Positions 16,656 through 24,689 of a DNA stretch of 64,000 nucleotides are shown here, one piece after another (position 1 is the first letter of the stretch; every line of letters starts with the position of its first letter). The stretch is taken from the NCBI GenBank assembly GCA_910585995.1, contig CAJUGG010000032.1, positions 62,001 to 126,000 of the forward strand, given 5' to 3'. Under the pieces are notes generated by a model. That model did not search any database. It was not told where the DNA came from and was given only the letters and a program-made list of their open reading frames with translations. Position numbers and translations under genes: made by a program. This DNA is from an uncultured Lachnospiraceae bacterium. GTDB taxonomy: Bacteria > Bacillota > Clostridia > Lachnospirales > Lachnospiraceae.

Positions 16656-17828
16656 ATGAGAGAAATGAAAGTTGGACTAATCGGAGCTGGATTTATGGCA
16701 AAAGCTCATGCCATTGCCTATGCCGGGATGCCTATGTTCTTCTGGCCGGCACCTGTGATGCCCATTAAGCAGACGATTGTTGATCTAAACGAAGAGACCG
16801 CAAAAGAGTCGGCAAAAAAATTAGGCTTTGCAGCCTATGAGACAGACTGGCGCAAAATGATCGAAGACCCGGAGATTGATATTGTAGACATCTGTACGCC
16901 GAACAATGTCCATGCGGAAATTGCAATCGCTGCAGCCAAGGCAGGCAAGCATATTCTCTGCGAAAAACCTATGGCTCTTACTTCGCAGCAGGCAAAAGAG
17001 ATGTATCAGGCGGCAAAAGAAAACCAGATCACAACGATGGTTGCCTTTAATTATCGCCGTACGCCGGCAGTTCAGCTTGCTAAAAAATACATAGAAGAAG
17101 GTGCACTCGGAGAGCTTCTGGATTTTCGCGGCACCTACCTGCAGGACTGGTCTGCTGACCCGAACTCACCGCTCTCCTGGCGTTTTCAGAAAAATATCTG
17201 CGGAAGCGGCGCGCTTGGGGATATCGGCACACATATTGTCGATATGCTGCGCTTTTTAGTCGGAGAGTTTGCATCGGTCAATGCAAGGACTGCGACCTAT
17301 ATCACAGAGCGTCCTGTCCAGTCCGGACTGGTGGACAGCCTTGGAACCGTCAAAAGCAGCAGTGACACTTTGAAAAAACCGGTGGATGTGGATGACCACT
17401 GCTGTTTTATGGTGCAGTGTAAAAATGGCGTCTTCGGAACCATTGAAGCAACCCGAAATGCCTGGGGACGCAACAACTATATTACATTTGAGATCCATGG
17501 AACTGAAGGTTCTCTCTTCTTTAACTATGAGCGGCGGGACGAACTAAAGGTCTGCTTTGCCAAAGACGGCGATGACCGGCGCGGATTCCGCACCGTCTAC
17601 ACAGGACCCTCACACCCCTACGGAAATCAGTTATGGCCGATCCCGGCACTGGGAATTGGATATACAGAGACGAAGATGATTGAAATCTATGAATTTCTGA
17701 AAGCCGTCGCAGACGGCACGCAGGCAGAACCCGGCTTCCGCGACGGATATATCACGGAGCTGATCTCCGATGCGATCTTAGAATCCGCCAGGACACATAC
17801 CTGGACAGATGTACAGACGATTGACTAA
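16656..17828 (+). CDS. Gfo/Idh/MocA-family oxidoreductase (paralogue 2)
   Basis: 390-residue NAD(P)-dependent dehydrogenase with the Rossmann motif VGLIGAGFMAKAH, VDICTPNNVHAEIAIAAA and CEKPMALTS bearing the catalytic lysine. ATG 16656 was chosen because AAGGAGGATCGAATC precedes it. The sequence runs parallel to the protein at 9617-10792 over its whole length, including the unusual MPMFFWPAPVMPIKQTI stretch and the C-terminal ERRDELKVCFA region. The two genes are therefore diverged duplicates in opposite arms of one regulon. A rho-independent terminator follows at 17844. Confidence 0.88.
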   Translation: MREMKVGLIGAGFMAKAHAIAYAGMPMFFWPAPVMPIKQTIVDLNEETAKESAKKLGFAAYETDWRKMIEDPEIDIVDICTPNNVHAEIAIAAAKAGKHILCEKPMALTSQQAKEMYQAAKENQITTMVAFNYRRTPAVQLAKKYIEEGALGELLDFRGTYLQDWSADPNSPLSWRFQKNICGSGALGDIGTHIVDMLRFLVGEFASVNARTATYITERPVQSGLVDSLGTVKSSSDTLKKPVDVDDHCCFMVQCKNGVFGTIEATRNAWGRNNYITFEIHGTEGSLFFNYERRDELKVCFAKDGDDRRGFRTVYTGPSHPYGNQLWPIPALGIGYTETKMIEIYEFLKAVADGTQAEPGFRDGYITELISDAILESARTHTWTDVQTID

Positions 17829-17843
17829 TGTCATGGTTTCCTA

Positions 17844-17876
17844 AAAAAGCTGTCGGCACTTGGCCGGCAGCTTTTT
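17844..17876. terminator. Bidirectional terminator between convergent genes
   Basis: AAAAAGCTGTCGGC / GCCGGCAGCTTTTT forms a 14-bp stem with a single G-U pair and A/T tracts on both sides. It serves the dehydrogenase on the plus strand and the regulator on the minus strand. Confidence 0.85.
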
Positions 17877-17887
17877 GATCCCACACC

Positions 17888-19915
17888 CTATTCCATAGTA
17901 AAATGCGGCAGATTTTCCCGGATCGCCCGCCTAAGCTCCATGGGCGGGTTCTCTTTGAAGATATCAGACCAGGTCTTCAGAAGATTTTCAGGCGTCACCA
18001 GGACGGGTTCGATCCCGATAAAAGATGGGGTCTGTTTGCCCAAAAGTGCATTGGCGGCCGCTAAAGCGATGGCTTCTCCTTGTTCATAAGGGCACTGTGC
18101 ACTTAACGTCTTCACCATCCCGCCTTTTGCCATATTCAATGCGATGGAGTAGTCCAGATCTCCAGTCACCACTGCCACATCCATACGGTCTAACTCTGTC
18201 AATGCCCGCAGCACTTCCAGCGCCGGTCCGTCCCAGGAGACATAAAATGCCTCAACTTCACTGTGATGCCTGACAAACTCTTTTGTCTTTTTATACACCT
18301 CTGACTCAGACTGAAAGTTAATCTCTCCGCAGATCTGCAGCTCTGGAAATTCTTCCGACAATACCTGTTCTGCCGCATTGTCTCTTTGCCTGGTGGCATA
18401 AAAATGCTGATTGCCATGACGTACAATTCCCACGTATTTTAGTCCATGGCGCACCATATATTTTCCCAGCCCTTGCCCCATATTCCGGCCATGGGAATAC
18501 TCGTTGACCGAGACACAGGAGACATAATCCCCCACGGCAAGCCCGTCTGGTATATTGGTGATTAAGACGAGCCTGGTGTCACTTTGTACCACTTCCTGAA
18601 AAGCTTTTGCTGTATCTTGGTTGTCCACAGGTATCGCAATCAGCAAATCCGGCGACAGAAAACGGATGCTCTCCAGCTGCTTACATTGCATGGAAGCCTC
18701 AAAATGCGCATCTGTAACAGCGATAATGGAGATCCCTAATTCCTCAAAGATCTTCTTAATCCCTTTTTCTATTAACTGCATCCAGGCTTTGCCCGTATAG
18801 TGAAAGGAGATCGCCGCCGTGTACTTTTGTCCGCGAATCTGTTCTTTTTCCAACTCCGTAAGCTCCAGCACTTCTGCGCTCTCTGCCTTTTCTCCAAACG
18901 GGCCTCTGCCGATGCCGCAGGTAGAATTTCTCACGTTCAGCCGCACCGGAAGGGTTGTCTTTTGATACTCTGCCTCCTCGCCTTTGATACGCTTCATCAA
19001 GGCCTCAAGCGCCAGCGAACTGCACACAGCCGGCTGTCTGTCAATACACGTCAGCTCAGGAGCCAGCAGAGAAGCCCATTCAAAATCATTCATACTGATG
19101 ACGGAGATATCTTTGGGAATCACAATATTATGCGCACACAGATATTTTAATAACGGCACAATAGGAAAAGAGTTGGCAACCACAATGCCTGTGGGCGGCA
19201 CCTCCTCTGCCATCATCTGATCCATCGCCTGAAATACTTCAACCTCAGTATTCAGATTGGGAAAGACAAATCTTTTATGTTCTTCCATTCCATAATCATG
19301 AAGTGCCTTTTGATAACCATCAAAACGCCACGTGGACAGATCTTTGGAATTGCCCATATACGCGATATGTTCATGGCCATTTTTAATCAGATGCTTTGTG
19401 GCCTGATAGCCCCCGTCATACATATCCGGCGAAAACACATCCGCCTGCAGCCCTTTGATCTCTTTTCCGATCAGTACAACCGGCGCACAGATCTCCTGAA
19501 AAAATTCCTCTGTCAGGATTCCACGTTCATCTGGAAATGCAATCACACCACATAAATCCGGCGTCGCCGTAAGCATATTTTTTAACACAGTCAGACGGGA
19601 GGGATCTTTGTCATATTCTGCCGAGACCAGCGTATATTCCGTATCCAATAACAATTTTCTTGTATTTTCTTCTATCTGTCTCTGAAACAGGCTTCCTCTT
19701 TCGGAGATCAGGATAAAGATGTATTTTATTCCATGAGATTTTTGATTTGCTCTCGATTTTTTAATTATAAAATTAGGTAATTCATCCAATTCCTCAATCG
19801 CACGCTCCACCTTCTCCACCAGCTCTGGACTTACATAGCGCGTATGATTTACGACATGAGAAACCGTCGATGTGGAAACGCCTGCAATCTTTGCAATATC
19901 CTTAATTGTTGCCAT
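17888..19915 (-). CDS. LacI repressor fused to a second, transporter-type sugar-binding domain
   Basis: 675 residues, about twice a normal LacI protein. Residues 1-46 are the LacI helix-turn-helix (TIKDIAKIAGVSTSTVSHVVN). Residues about 62-330 form the usual effector domain, ending SVISMNDFEWASLLAPELTCIDRQP and a typical C-terminal NVRNST. A linker (331-352) then leads into a second periplasmic-binding-like domain (about 353-660). This second domain matches the lipoprotein at 13293 in order and spacing: YTAAISFHY, AVTDAxFxA, YVSCVSxxxYxxG and YxQGxAxAxxAxxALLGK. No signal peptide is present, so it is cytoplasmic. The gene lies next to the regulon it presumably controls, and an ATTTGCGCAA site touches its own promoter. 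Likely a sensor of the imported sugar or a phosphorylated or oxidised derivative (inference). Confidence 0.9.
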   Translation of the reverse strand: MATIKDIAKIAGVSTSTVSHVVNHTRYVSPELVEKVERAIEELDELPNFIIKKSRANQKSHGIKYIFILISERGSLFQRQIEENTRKLLLDTEYTLVSAEYDKDPSRLTVLKNMLTATPDLCGVIAFPDERGILTEEFFQEICAPVVLIGKEIKGLQADVFSPDMYDGGYQATKHLIKNGHEHIAYMGNSKDLSTWRFDGYQKALHDYGMEEHKRFVFPNLNTEVEVFQAMDQMMAEEVPPTGIVVANSFPIVPLLKYLCAHNIVIPKDISVISMNDFEWASLLAPELTCIDRQPAVCSSLALEALMKRIKGEEAEYQKTTLPVRLNVRNSTCGIGRGPFGEKAESAEVLELTELEKEQIRGQKYTAAISFHYTGKAWMQLIEKGIKKIFEELGISIIAVTDAHFEASMQCKQLESIRFLSPDLLIAIPVDNQDTAKAFQEVVQSDTRLVLITNIPDGLAVGDYVSCVSVNEYSHGRNMGQGLGKYMVRHGLKYVGIVRHGNQHFYATRQRDNAAEQVLSEEFPELQICGEINFQSESEVYKKTKEFVRHHSEVEAFYVSWDGPALEVLRALTELDRMDVAVVTGDLDYSIALNMAKGGMVKTLSAQCPYEQGEAIALAAANALLGKQTPSFIGIEPVLVTPENLLKTWSDIFKENPPMELRRAIRENLPHFTME

Positions 19916-19971
19916 AGCCCTGAACCTCTTATCTCAATATTACTTACCATATTATACAAGGCAGAGGAAAA

Positions 19972-19991
19972 TGTCAAGAAAATTTGCGCAA
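19972..19991 (-). promoter_or_regulatory. Promoter and operator of the tandem-domain LacI gene
   Basis: On the minus strand the operator core TTGCGCAAAT (19982-19991) lies directly upstream of a consensus -35 TTGACA (19972-19977), with TATAAT 15 bp (or TAATAT 17 bp) further on. This position suggests autoregulation by the same protein that binds at 15363 and 15564. Confidence 0.75.
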
Positions 19992-20004
19992 CAAAATAAC
20001 AGGA

Positions 20005-21312
20005 CTACTGATTGACTTTCCAATATCCCTTTCTGTCAGAGCCAATACGTGTGATTTTTTTTGACTCCTTAAGTTCCCTTATAATTCGGCTGATCTTCCT
20101 TGTACTAAAACCCACTTTTTCGCTTAACCTCTTTGCTGTGATATTGGGTTCTTCTTCCAATATCAAAAGGATCTTAATATCATCGCCATTTTCATTGCCA
20201 TTTTCATCGCCATTTTCATCGCCATCTGGTTTCTCCATCCATGAAAACGGAAAAATAACTTTGATAAAATGTTCTGATATTTCAAAAATAGTTTTATCAT
20301 AGACATTTAAGATCCGACTCATTCCTGAACCAAGTTGTTCAACCAATCCGACATCTTTAAATACCCGCATCAACTCTCGGTTTCTTGGCATACTACTGCA
20401 ACTAAAAAAATCATCTTTGCTTTGTCCTTGAATCAAACCACCATAAGAGGTAAATTCCATTCGGTCACTAAAGATTTCAAATACCGGAGGTATCTCCCGT
20501 GAAAAATCATTGTGAACTATCGCATTAATTAAGGCTTCTCGCAGTGGAACTGGTTCCACAAGGTTTTTCTCTATTCGTTTCGTGCTGGTTACTTCTGCCT
20601 TTGTAATATTTTCTATCTTCATTTTTTCCAAAACATAATTCGTTGCCTTAATTAATGAACAATAACCATATTCTTCATTTTCTTTCAGATGAACTTTATC
20701 TGTTCCAGCATATTTTGCAACCTTTATGGACACACCATTTTCATCGGCCAGCAAATACGCAATATAATTAAATATTCCATCTGGTGTAAGAAGTTCCAGA
20801 CTATTTGCAAATCTATCATTTAATTCTAATCCACGTTCCTGATAATATATTTTTAGTTGTGCAAATGTAAGATCTTGTCTAGGCGAAGGTATATTACGCA
20901 ATGTAGTGTGAATCCTTTTTGCATACAATTCATCAATCAGTGCAGTAGACATTGATTGTGTTGATGTTCCCAACCGCATATAACAGCCGTTTGGCGACAT
21001 CCCTTTGTTCTTTATATAATATGGTTTTTCGAGACCGCTGGATATGATAATCTTTATAACTGCTGCGTCTTCTATATATTCAGTAACAATGTCAAATAGT
21101 CCAAGCGTTGACGGCAGAATATTGTTCTTGATTCTGTCAGCAATTTTCAACTGTGTAGCATCCATGTCGGGAATTTCAACCGGATGTCCATCATCGCCAA
21201 TCCCTATATAAAGTATTCCGCCTTCACGATTATTCAAAAAGGCTACAATCTCTTTTTCTAACTTATCATTAAGTGACGCTTTTAATTCGACACGGCTGCT
21301 CTCCTGCAACAA
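20005..21312 (-). CDS. COG2865-type regulator: AlbA_2/Schlafen domain, ATPase-like core, winged helix
   Basis: About 435 residues. The N terminus (ESSRVELKASLNDKLEKEIVAFLNNREGGILYIGIGDDG) is the AlbA_2/Schlafen-like domain. The centre (REALINAIVHNDFSREIPPVFEIFSDRMEFTSYGG) is the degenerate HATPase_c_4 region, and the C terminus (ITAKRLSEKVGFSTRKISRIIRELKESKKI) is a winged helix. A short acidic repeat GDENGDENGNENGDD links the last two. TTG at 21312 is preferred because AGAGAGGAG lies nine bases upstream. Another in-frame TTG at 21390, overlapping the upstream gene, is possible. It is the last gene behind the channel gene and shares its orientation. Regulatory role inferred from the family; the ligand is unknown. 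Confidence 0.8.
   Translation of the reverse strand: MLQESSRVELKASLNDKLEKEIVAFLNNREGGILYIGIGDDGHPVEIPDMDATQLKIADRIKNNILPSTLGLFDIVTEYIEDAAVIKIIISSGLEKPYYIKNKGMSPNGCYMRLGTSTQSMSTALIDELYAKRIHTTLRNIPSPRQDLTFAQLKIYYQERGLELNDRFANSLELLTPDGIFNYIAYLLADENGVSIKVAKYAGTDKVHLKENEEYGYCSLIKATNYVLEKMKIENITKAEVTSTKRIEKNLVEPVPLREALINAIVHNDFSREIPPVFEIFSDRMEFTSYGGLIQGQSKDDFFSCSSMPRNRELMRVFKDVGLVEQLGSGMSRILNVYDKTIFEISEHFIKVIFPFSWMEKPDGDENGDENGNENGDDIKILLILEEEPNITAKRLSEKVGFSTRKISRIIRELKESKKITRIGSDRKGYWKVNQ
20181..20225. repeat. 12-bp tandem repeat inside the COG2865 gene
   Basis: Three full units of CATCGCCATTTT (one with CATTGCC) plus a partial unit encode the Asp/Glu/Asn/Gly linker between the ATPase-like core and the winged helix. 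Unit length is a multiple of three, so slippage would change linker length without a frameshift. Confidence 0.85.
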
Positions 21313-21373
21313 ATTGCTCTTCTCCTCTCTATCATTTGACTGATCTTTACCTTGCCAATTATCCCCAACACAC

Positions 21374-22954
21374 CTACTCAAGCTCTGCAAAGATGCTCCC
21401 CATCAGCTCCCATGCGGCATCTCGCTCCCGCCTTTGTTCTTCTGTCAGTTCTTCGTAGGGGCACAGCATGGGATGTTGTCTTGCCCCGTCGTCCCGGTAG
21501 GGTCCATAATTCCAATTATAGAAGAGATAGAAGCGGAGCCATCGCATATGGTCTAATTTGCGGTACATCTCTTTTACTTCTGTGGAATGTATGTTGTTAC
21601 AATAGGTATCATACGCCTGCTTGACCGCGGACGCGGTGACTTCGGTAATCGTCTCATCTTTAAGGAGCACCCTGGTCTTCATCAAAATATGGTCTGCCGC
21701 CGCAATCTTGGACTGCCTGTGGAGATCGTCCAGTTCGTCCCATTCAAGTGTCGGATAAGAGACGGACCTGCGAAACAGCTCATTGATCATAATAGCAGCC
21801 TTATTTAATCCGGTGCGGATAATCTGCTGCGGAGTATAGATATCTTCATTTGTCCCAAAATAGGATACCCCCGGTGCTTTGCGGCTGCTTCTGAGATCAA
21901 TGCGGCCAGAGACTTTATAATATTTGTTCAAAGTCCAAAAGATGCTCCATCCTTCCTGCTCATCATCTTCACAGATGATAATGCGGTCCGCCTGCTCCAA
22001 AACGGAACGGTTCTTGGCCCAGCTCTCCTGATGAAAGATCAAAGAATCCCCTGTCCCTGACACCTCATTCAGAGAAAACACTTCTCCCAGATACGGATGC
22101 ATCGCCAGAAATTCCTCTGCATCACCAAAGATATGATACGCCACATGCTGTTCTATGGATATAATATTGGTTAAGATCGCCCGCTCTAAGATGCTTAAGC
22201 CATAGTTGCCAAATCCAATCAGTACAATGGTATTTTCATGGAGGCACAAGGGTTTGGAACGCCAGTACTGTCTGGCACAACATTCATAGCTGTGAAAAAA
22301 ATTGATATTACCAGAGAGTTTGTCCTGCCCGTTCGTCGTCCTTGCATAGACATCCACGGGCAGTTCATGCAGGTTGACGGCCCGGCTGTTCATGCCAATA
22401 TCATTTTCCTTCATCAGAAAAATCTTACACTTTGTTCCTGTATGTTTCTTTTTTGCCACGATTCTGTCCGGCGAGGCGCTTAGATAGATACAGGGATAAT
22501 TGGGGATCTCGCTCTTGCCGCTTCTTCTTTCGCCGTAGATAATCAATGCATTGACATCTTCTTTATAGATATTGGCCGCAAGCGTATTGGATTCCACGCC
22601 ATAATCCGCAAAATAATACCAGTTTTTATGTCTTTGCAGACTGAGCATAAAAAAGGGCAGACCTTCACTGGTAAGAAATGAGACAACCGCTCCGAACAGC
22701 ATCACCATAATACCGGCAGATAAAAACAAAAAGATCATCCCTACCAGATGTCCCAGCGGTGTCACTGGTATCAGATCCCCATATCCTACTGTCGTCAGAG
22801 TCACGATAGAATACCAAAAGGCATCTCCAAATGTGTGGATTACCGCATCACTGCTGGCAGATTCCGAGTAGAAGAGAATGGTCAAAAGACCCAGATACAC
22901 CAGTACGATCACAATTATGACATACAGATAGGGATGTTTTCTCACTTTTAACAT
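21374..22954 (-). CDS. Two-TM potassium channel with Rossmann core and RyR-like C-terminal domain
   Basis: 526 residues. TM1 is about residues 9-28, the pore helix and selectivity filter TVGYGD are at 55-60, and TM2 is about 68-90. A cytosolic Rossmann-like segment follows (IVLIGFGNYGLSILERAI, then ADRIIICEDD), similar to RCK/TrkA-N modules. The C-terminal 100 residues (RWLRFYLFYNWNYGP, RDD, HPMLCPYEELTEEQRRERD) match the pattern of bacterial ryanodine-receptor (RyR) domains. The gene starts 9 bp after the permease gene, with a poor ribosome site. It is probably a ligand-gated K+ channel; the ligand is unknown, and RyR domains in bacteria are proposed to sense nucleotide-like signals. Confidence 0.82.
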   Translation of the reverse strand: MLKVRKHPYLYVIIVIVLVYLGLLTILFYSESASSDAVIHTFGDAFWYSIVTLTTVGYGDLIPVTPLGHLVGMIFLFLSAGIMVMLFGAVVSFLTSEGLPFFMLSLQRHKNWYYFADYGVESNTLAANIYKEDVNALIIYGERRSGKSEIPNYPCIYLSASPDRIVAKKKHTGTKCKIFLMKENDIGMNSRAVNLHELPVDVYARTTNGQDKLSGNINFFHSYECCARQYWRSKPLCLHENTIVLIGFGNYGLSILERAILTNIISIEQHVAYHIFGDAEEFLAMHPYLGEVFSLNEVSGTGDSLIFHQESWAKNRSVLEQADRIIICEDDEQEGWSIFWTLNKYYKVSGRIDLRSSRKAPGVSYFGTNEDIYTPQQIIRTGLNKAAIMINELFRRSVSYPTLEWDELDDLHRQSKIAAADHILMKTRVLLKDETITEVTASAVKQAYDTYCNNIHSTEVKEMYRKLDHMRWLRFYLFYNWNYGPYRDDGARQHPMLCPYEELTEEQRRERDAAWELMGSIFAELE

Positions 22955-22963
22955 AACTGATAT

Positions 22964-24322
22964 CTACAGGAAAATATATTTACAGACAAACAATACAGCG
23001 AGTACATACATCAGCGGTGCGATCTTCTTTGATTTTTTGCAGCATACATTGACTGCCACATAAGAGATCACACCAATCGCGATGCCCTCAGAGATGCTGT
23101 ATGCCAGCGGCATGGCGAGCATACACAGATATGCCGGAATCGCCTCCGTCAGATCATCAAAATCCACATGCAGGATCGAAGAGACCATCAGAAATCCCAC
23201 AAAGATCAGAGCCGGAGCTGTTGCAAATCCAGGAATCGCCGTGAAGATCGGTGCAAAGAAGATCGATACCAGGAATAAAAGTCCCGTCACCATAGACGCA
23301 AGCCCCGTCCTGGCTCCTGCACCAACTCCCGCGGAACTCTCCACAAACGTCGTGGTTGTGGAAGTACCAAGCACTGCACCTGCGGAAGTGGCGATAGCGT
23401 CAGCCAAAAGCGCCTGCTTGATATTGGGAAGCTTCTCCTCCTCATCCAGCATGTCCGCCTTGGTGGCAACCCCCACCAGCGTCCCGATGGTATCAAACAT
23501 ATCCACAAATAAAAACGCCAGCAAGACCACAATGAAATTGGCGATGCTTACCTTGGAAAAATCACCCGCAAAACACTGGCCGAATGTCTTGGAAAGCGCT
23601 GAAAAATCAGTGATGGCAAAGGTCGGATACAGCGAATAAAATCCATTCTCTGCATCGATCTGGTAGATGCCCACCGCTTGACAGAGCATACCCAGAACCC
23701 ACGTCACCACGATCCCGATCAGGATAGAACCCTTTACATTTCTCGCATGGAGCACAGCGATCAAAAGAGTCCCAATGATCGCAAGCACTGCACAGATTCC
23801 CAGTGTGTGAAACTGCGATGCAAAGTTTACATAAGTAGTAAGTGTAGAATCACTGTTTACAATCACATGTCCGCCCTGTAAGCCTACAAATGCGATAAAA
23901 AGTCCGATCCCGGCGCTGACTCCCTTTTTCAGTCCGCTTGGAATGGCATTAAAGACCGCCTCCCGGACACTGGTCAATGATAAAATAATAAACACAATAC
24001 CTTCTGCAAATACCGCCAGCAGCGCCACGCGCCAGTCATAACCGTACGCTCCGCATACCGTAAAAGCAAAGTAAGCATTAAGTCCCATGCCTGGTGCGAG
24101 GGCAAACGGATAGTTCGCCAGCAGCGCCATCACAGCTGTACCGACAAAGGACGCCAGACAAGTCGCCATCAACACCGCCGTAGCATCCATTCCCGCTGCC
24201 GAAAGCATCGACGGATTCACTGCGAGGATATAGGCCATCGTCATAAATGTAGTAATGCCGCCTATCACCTCCGTCCGGACATCCGTTTTGTTTTCTCTGA
24301 GTTTAAACAGTCTTTCAATCAT
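22964..24322 (-). CDS. NCS2/AzgA-type purine (hypoxanthine/guanine) permease
   Basis: 452 residues, about 12-14 membrane segments. Family motifs include GITTFMTMAYILAVNP at the N terminus, LAPGMGLNAYFAF, SAGIGLFIAFVGLQ and TTTTFVESSAGVGAGARTGL. These place it in the AzgA/PbuG-like branch of nucleobase:cation symporters. It is the first gene of a three-gene row with the channel and COG2865 genes. Its own promoter (TTGATT-17-TAAAAT) lies at 24357-24385. No purine riboswitch could be recognised in the leader. Confidence 0.92.
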   Translation of the reverse strand: MIERLFKLRENKTDVRTEVIGGITTFMTMAYILAVNPSMLSAAGMDATAVLMATCLASFVGTAVMALLANYPFALAPGMGLNAYFAFTVCGAYGYDWRVALLAVFAEGIVFIILSLTSVREAVFNAIPSGLKKGVSAGIGLFIAFVGLQGGHVIVNSDSTLTTYVNFASQFHTLGICAVLAIIGTLLIAVLHARNVKGSILIGIVVTWVLGMLCQAVGIYQIDAENGFYSLYPTFAITDFSALSKTFGQCFAGDFSKVSIANFIVVLLAFLFVDMFDTIGTLVGVATKADMLDEEEKLPNIKQALLADAIATSAGAVLGTSTTTTFVESSAGVGAGARTGLASMVTGLLFLVSIFFAPIFTAIPGFATAPALIFVGFLMVSSILHVDFDDLTEAIPAYLCMLAMPLAYSISEGIAIGVISYVAVNVCCKKSKKIAPLMYVLAVLFVCKYIFL

Positions 24323-24356
24323 ATGGATTTTCCCCCTATTTGGTTTTTATCTTTTT

Positions 24357-24385
24357 ATTTTATCCTTATTTAGTCAGGAAATCAA
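24357..24385 (-). promoter_or_regulatory. Promoter of the purine permease operon
   Basis: Minus-strand -35 TTGATT (24380-24385), 17-bp spacer, -10 TAAAAT (24357-24362), about 35 bp before the permease ATG. Confidence 0.65.
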
Positions 24386-24446
24386 TCTTAACAAAAAAAT
24401 ATCTATAGTAAAGCTTGGATAAAGAACATAAAAATCAAAAAAGAAA

Positions 24447-24471
24447 GCTGGTCGGAATTGTTTCCGATAGC
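24447..24471 (-). terminator. Leftward terminator-like hairpin upstream of the permease promoter
   Basis: Minus-strand hairpin built from GCT-TCGGAA and TTCCGA-AGC, followed by TTTCTTTTTTG. No gene ending here is visible on that strand, so the transcript it would stop is unexplained. Confidence 0.6.
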
Positions 24472-24486
24472 CCTCAGTGAAATTAC

Positions 24487-24534
24487 AAAAAGAAATAGCA
24501 TCTACCTTGGGCGGGCCGGATGCTATTTCTTTTT
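24487..24534. terminator. Strong 16-bp bidirectional terminator in a divergent gap
   Basis: AAAAAGAAATAGCATC is perfectly complementary to GATGCTATTTCTTTTT with a 16-nt loop, giving A/U tracts on both sides. It lies between two divergent genes rather than after one. The gap 24323-24689 otherwise holds the permease promoter and the repeats at 24603. Confidence 0.8.
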
Positions 24535-24602
24535 ATAATATCTGAAATGTAAATCTTTGACTTTATCCACAGTCCGACTTCCTCATTCTTTCTTAAAAAA
24601 AC

Positions 24603-24656
24603 CTAAGAGAACCTTAAGATATTTTAGAGATAACTTAGAGATTTCTCTGTTATGAT
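24603..24656 (+). promoter_or_regulatory. Direct-repeat operator and -10 upstream of the propeller-SBP gene
   Basis: Four direct repeats related to CTTAGAGAT occur with 10-11 bp periodicity (24603-24642), followed by a TATGAT -10 (24651-24656) and no recognisable -35. This is the usual appearance of an OmpR/PhoB-type activated promoter. The controlling two-component system is not adjacent. Confidence 0.6.
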
Positions 24657-24689
24657 GATGAACATAACGAAATAACAGGAGAGGATGAG

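Noticed and set aside
24323..24600. Purine riboswitch upstream of the NCS2 permease
   Set aside because: The aptamer core sequences could not be found on the minus strand; only two terminator hairpins and a separate promoter are visible.
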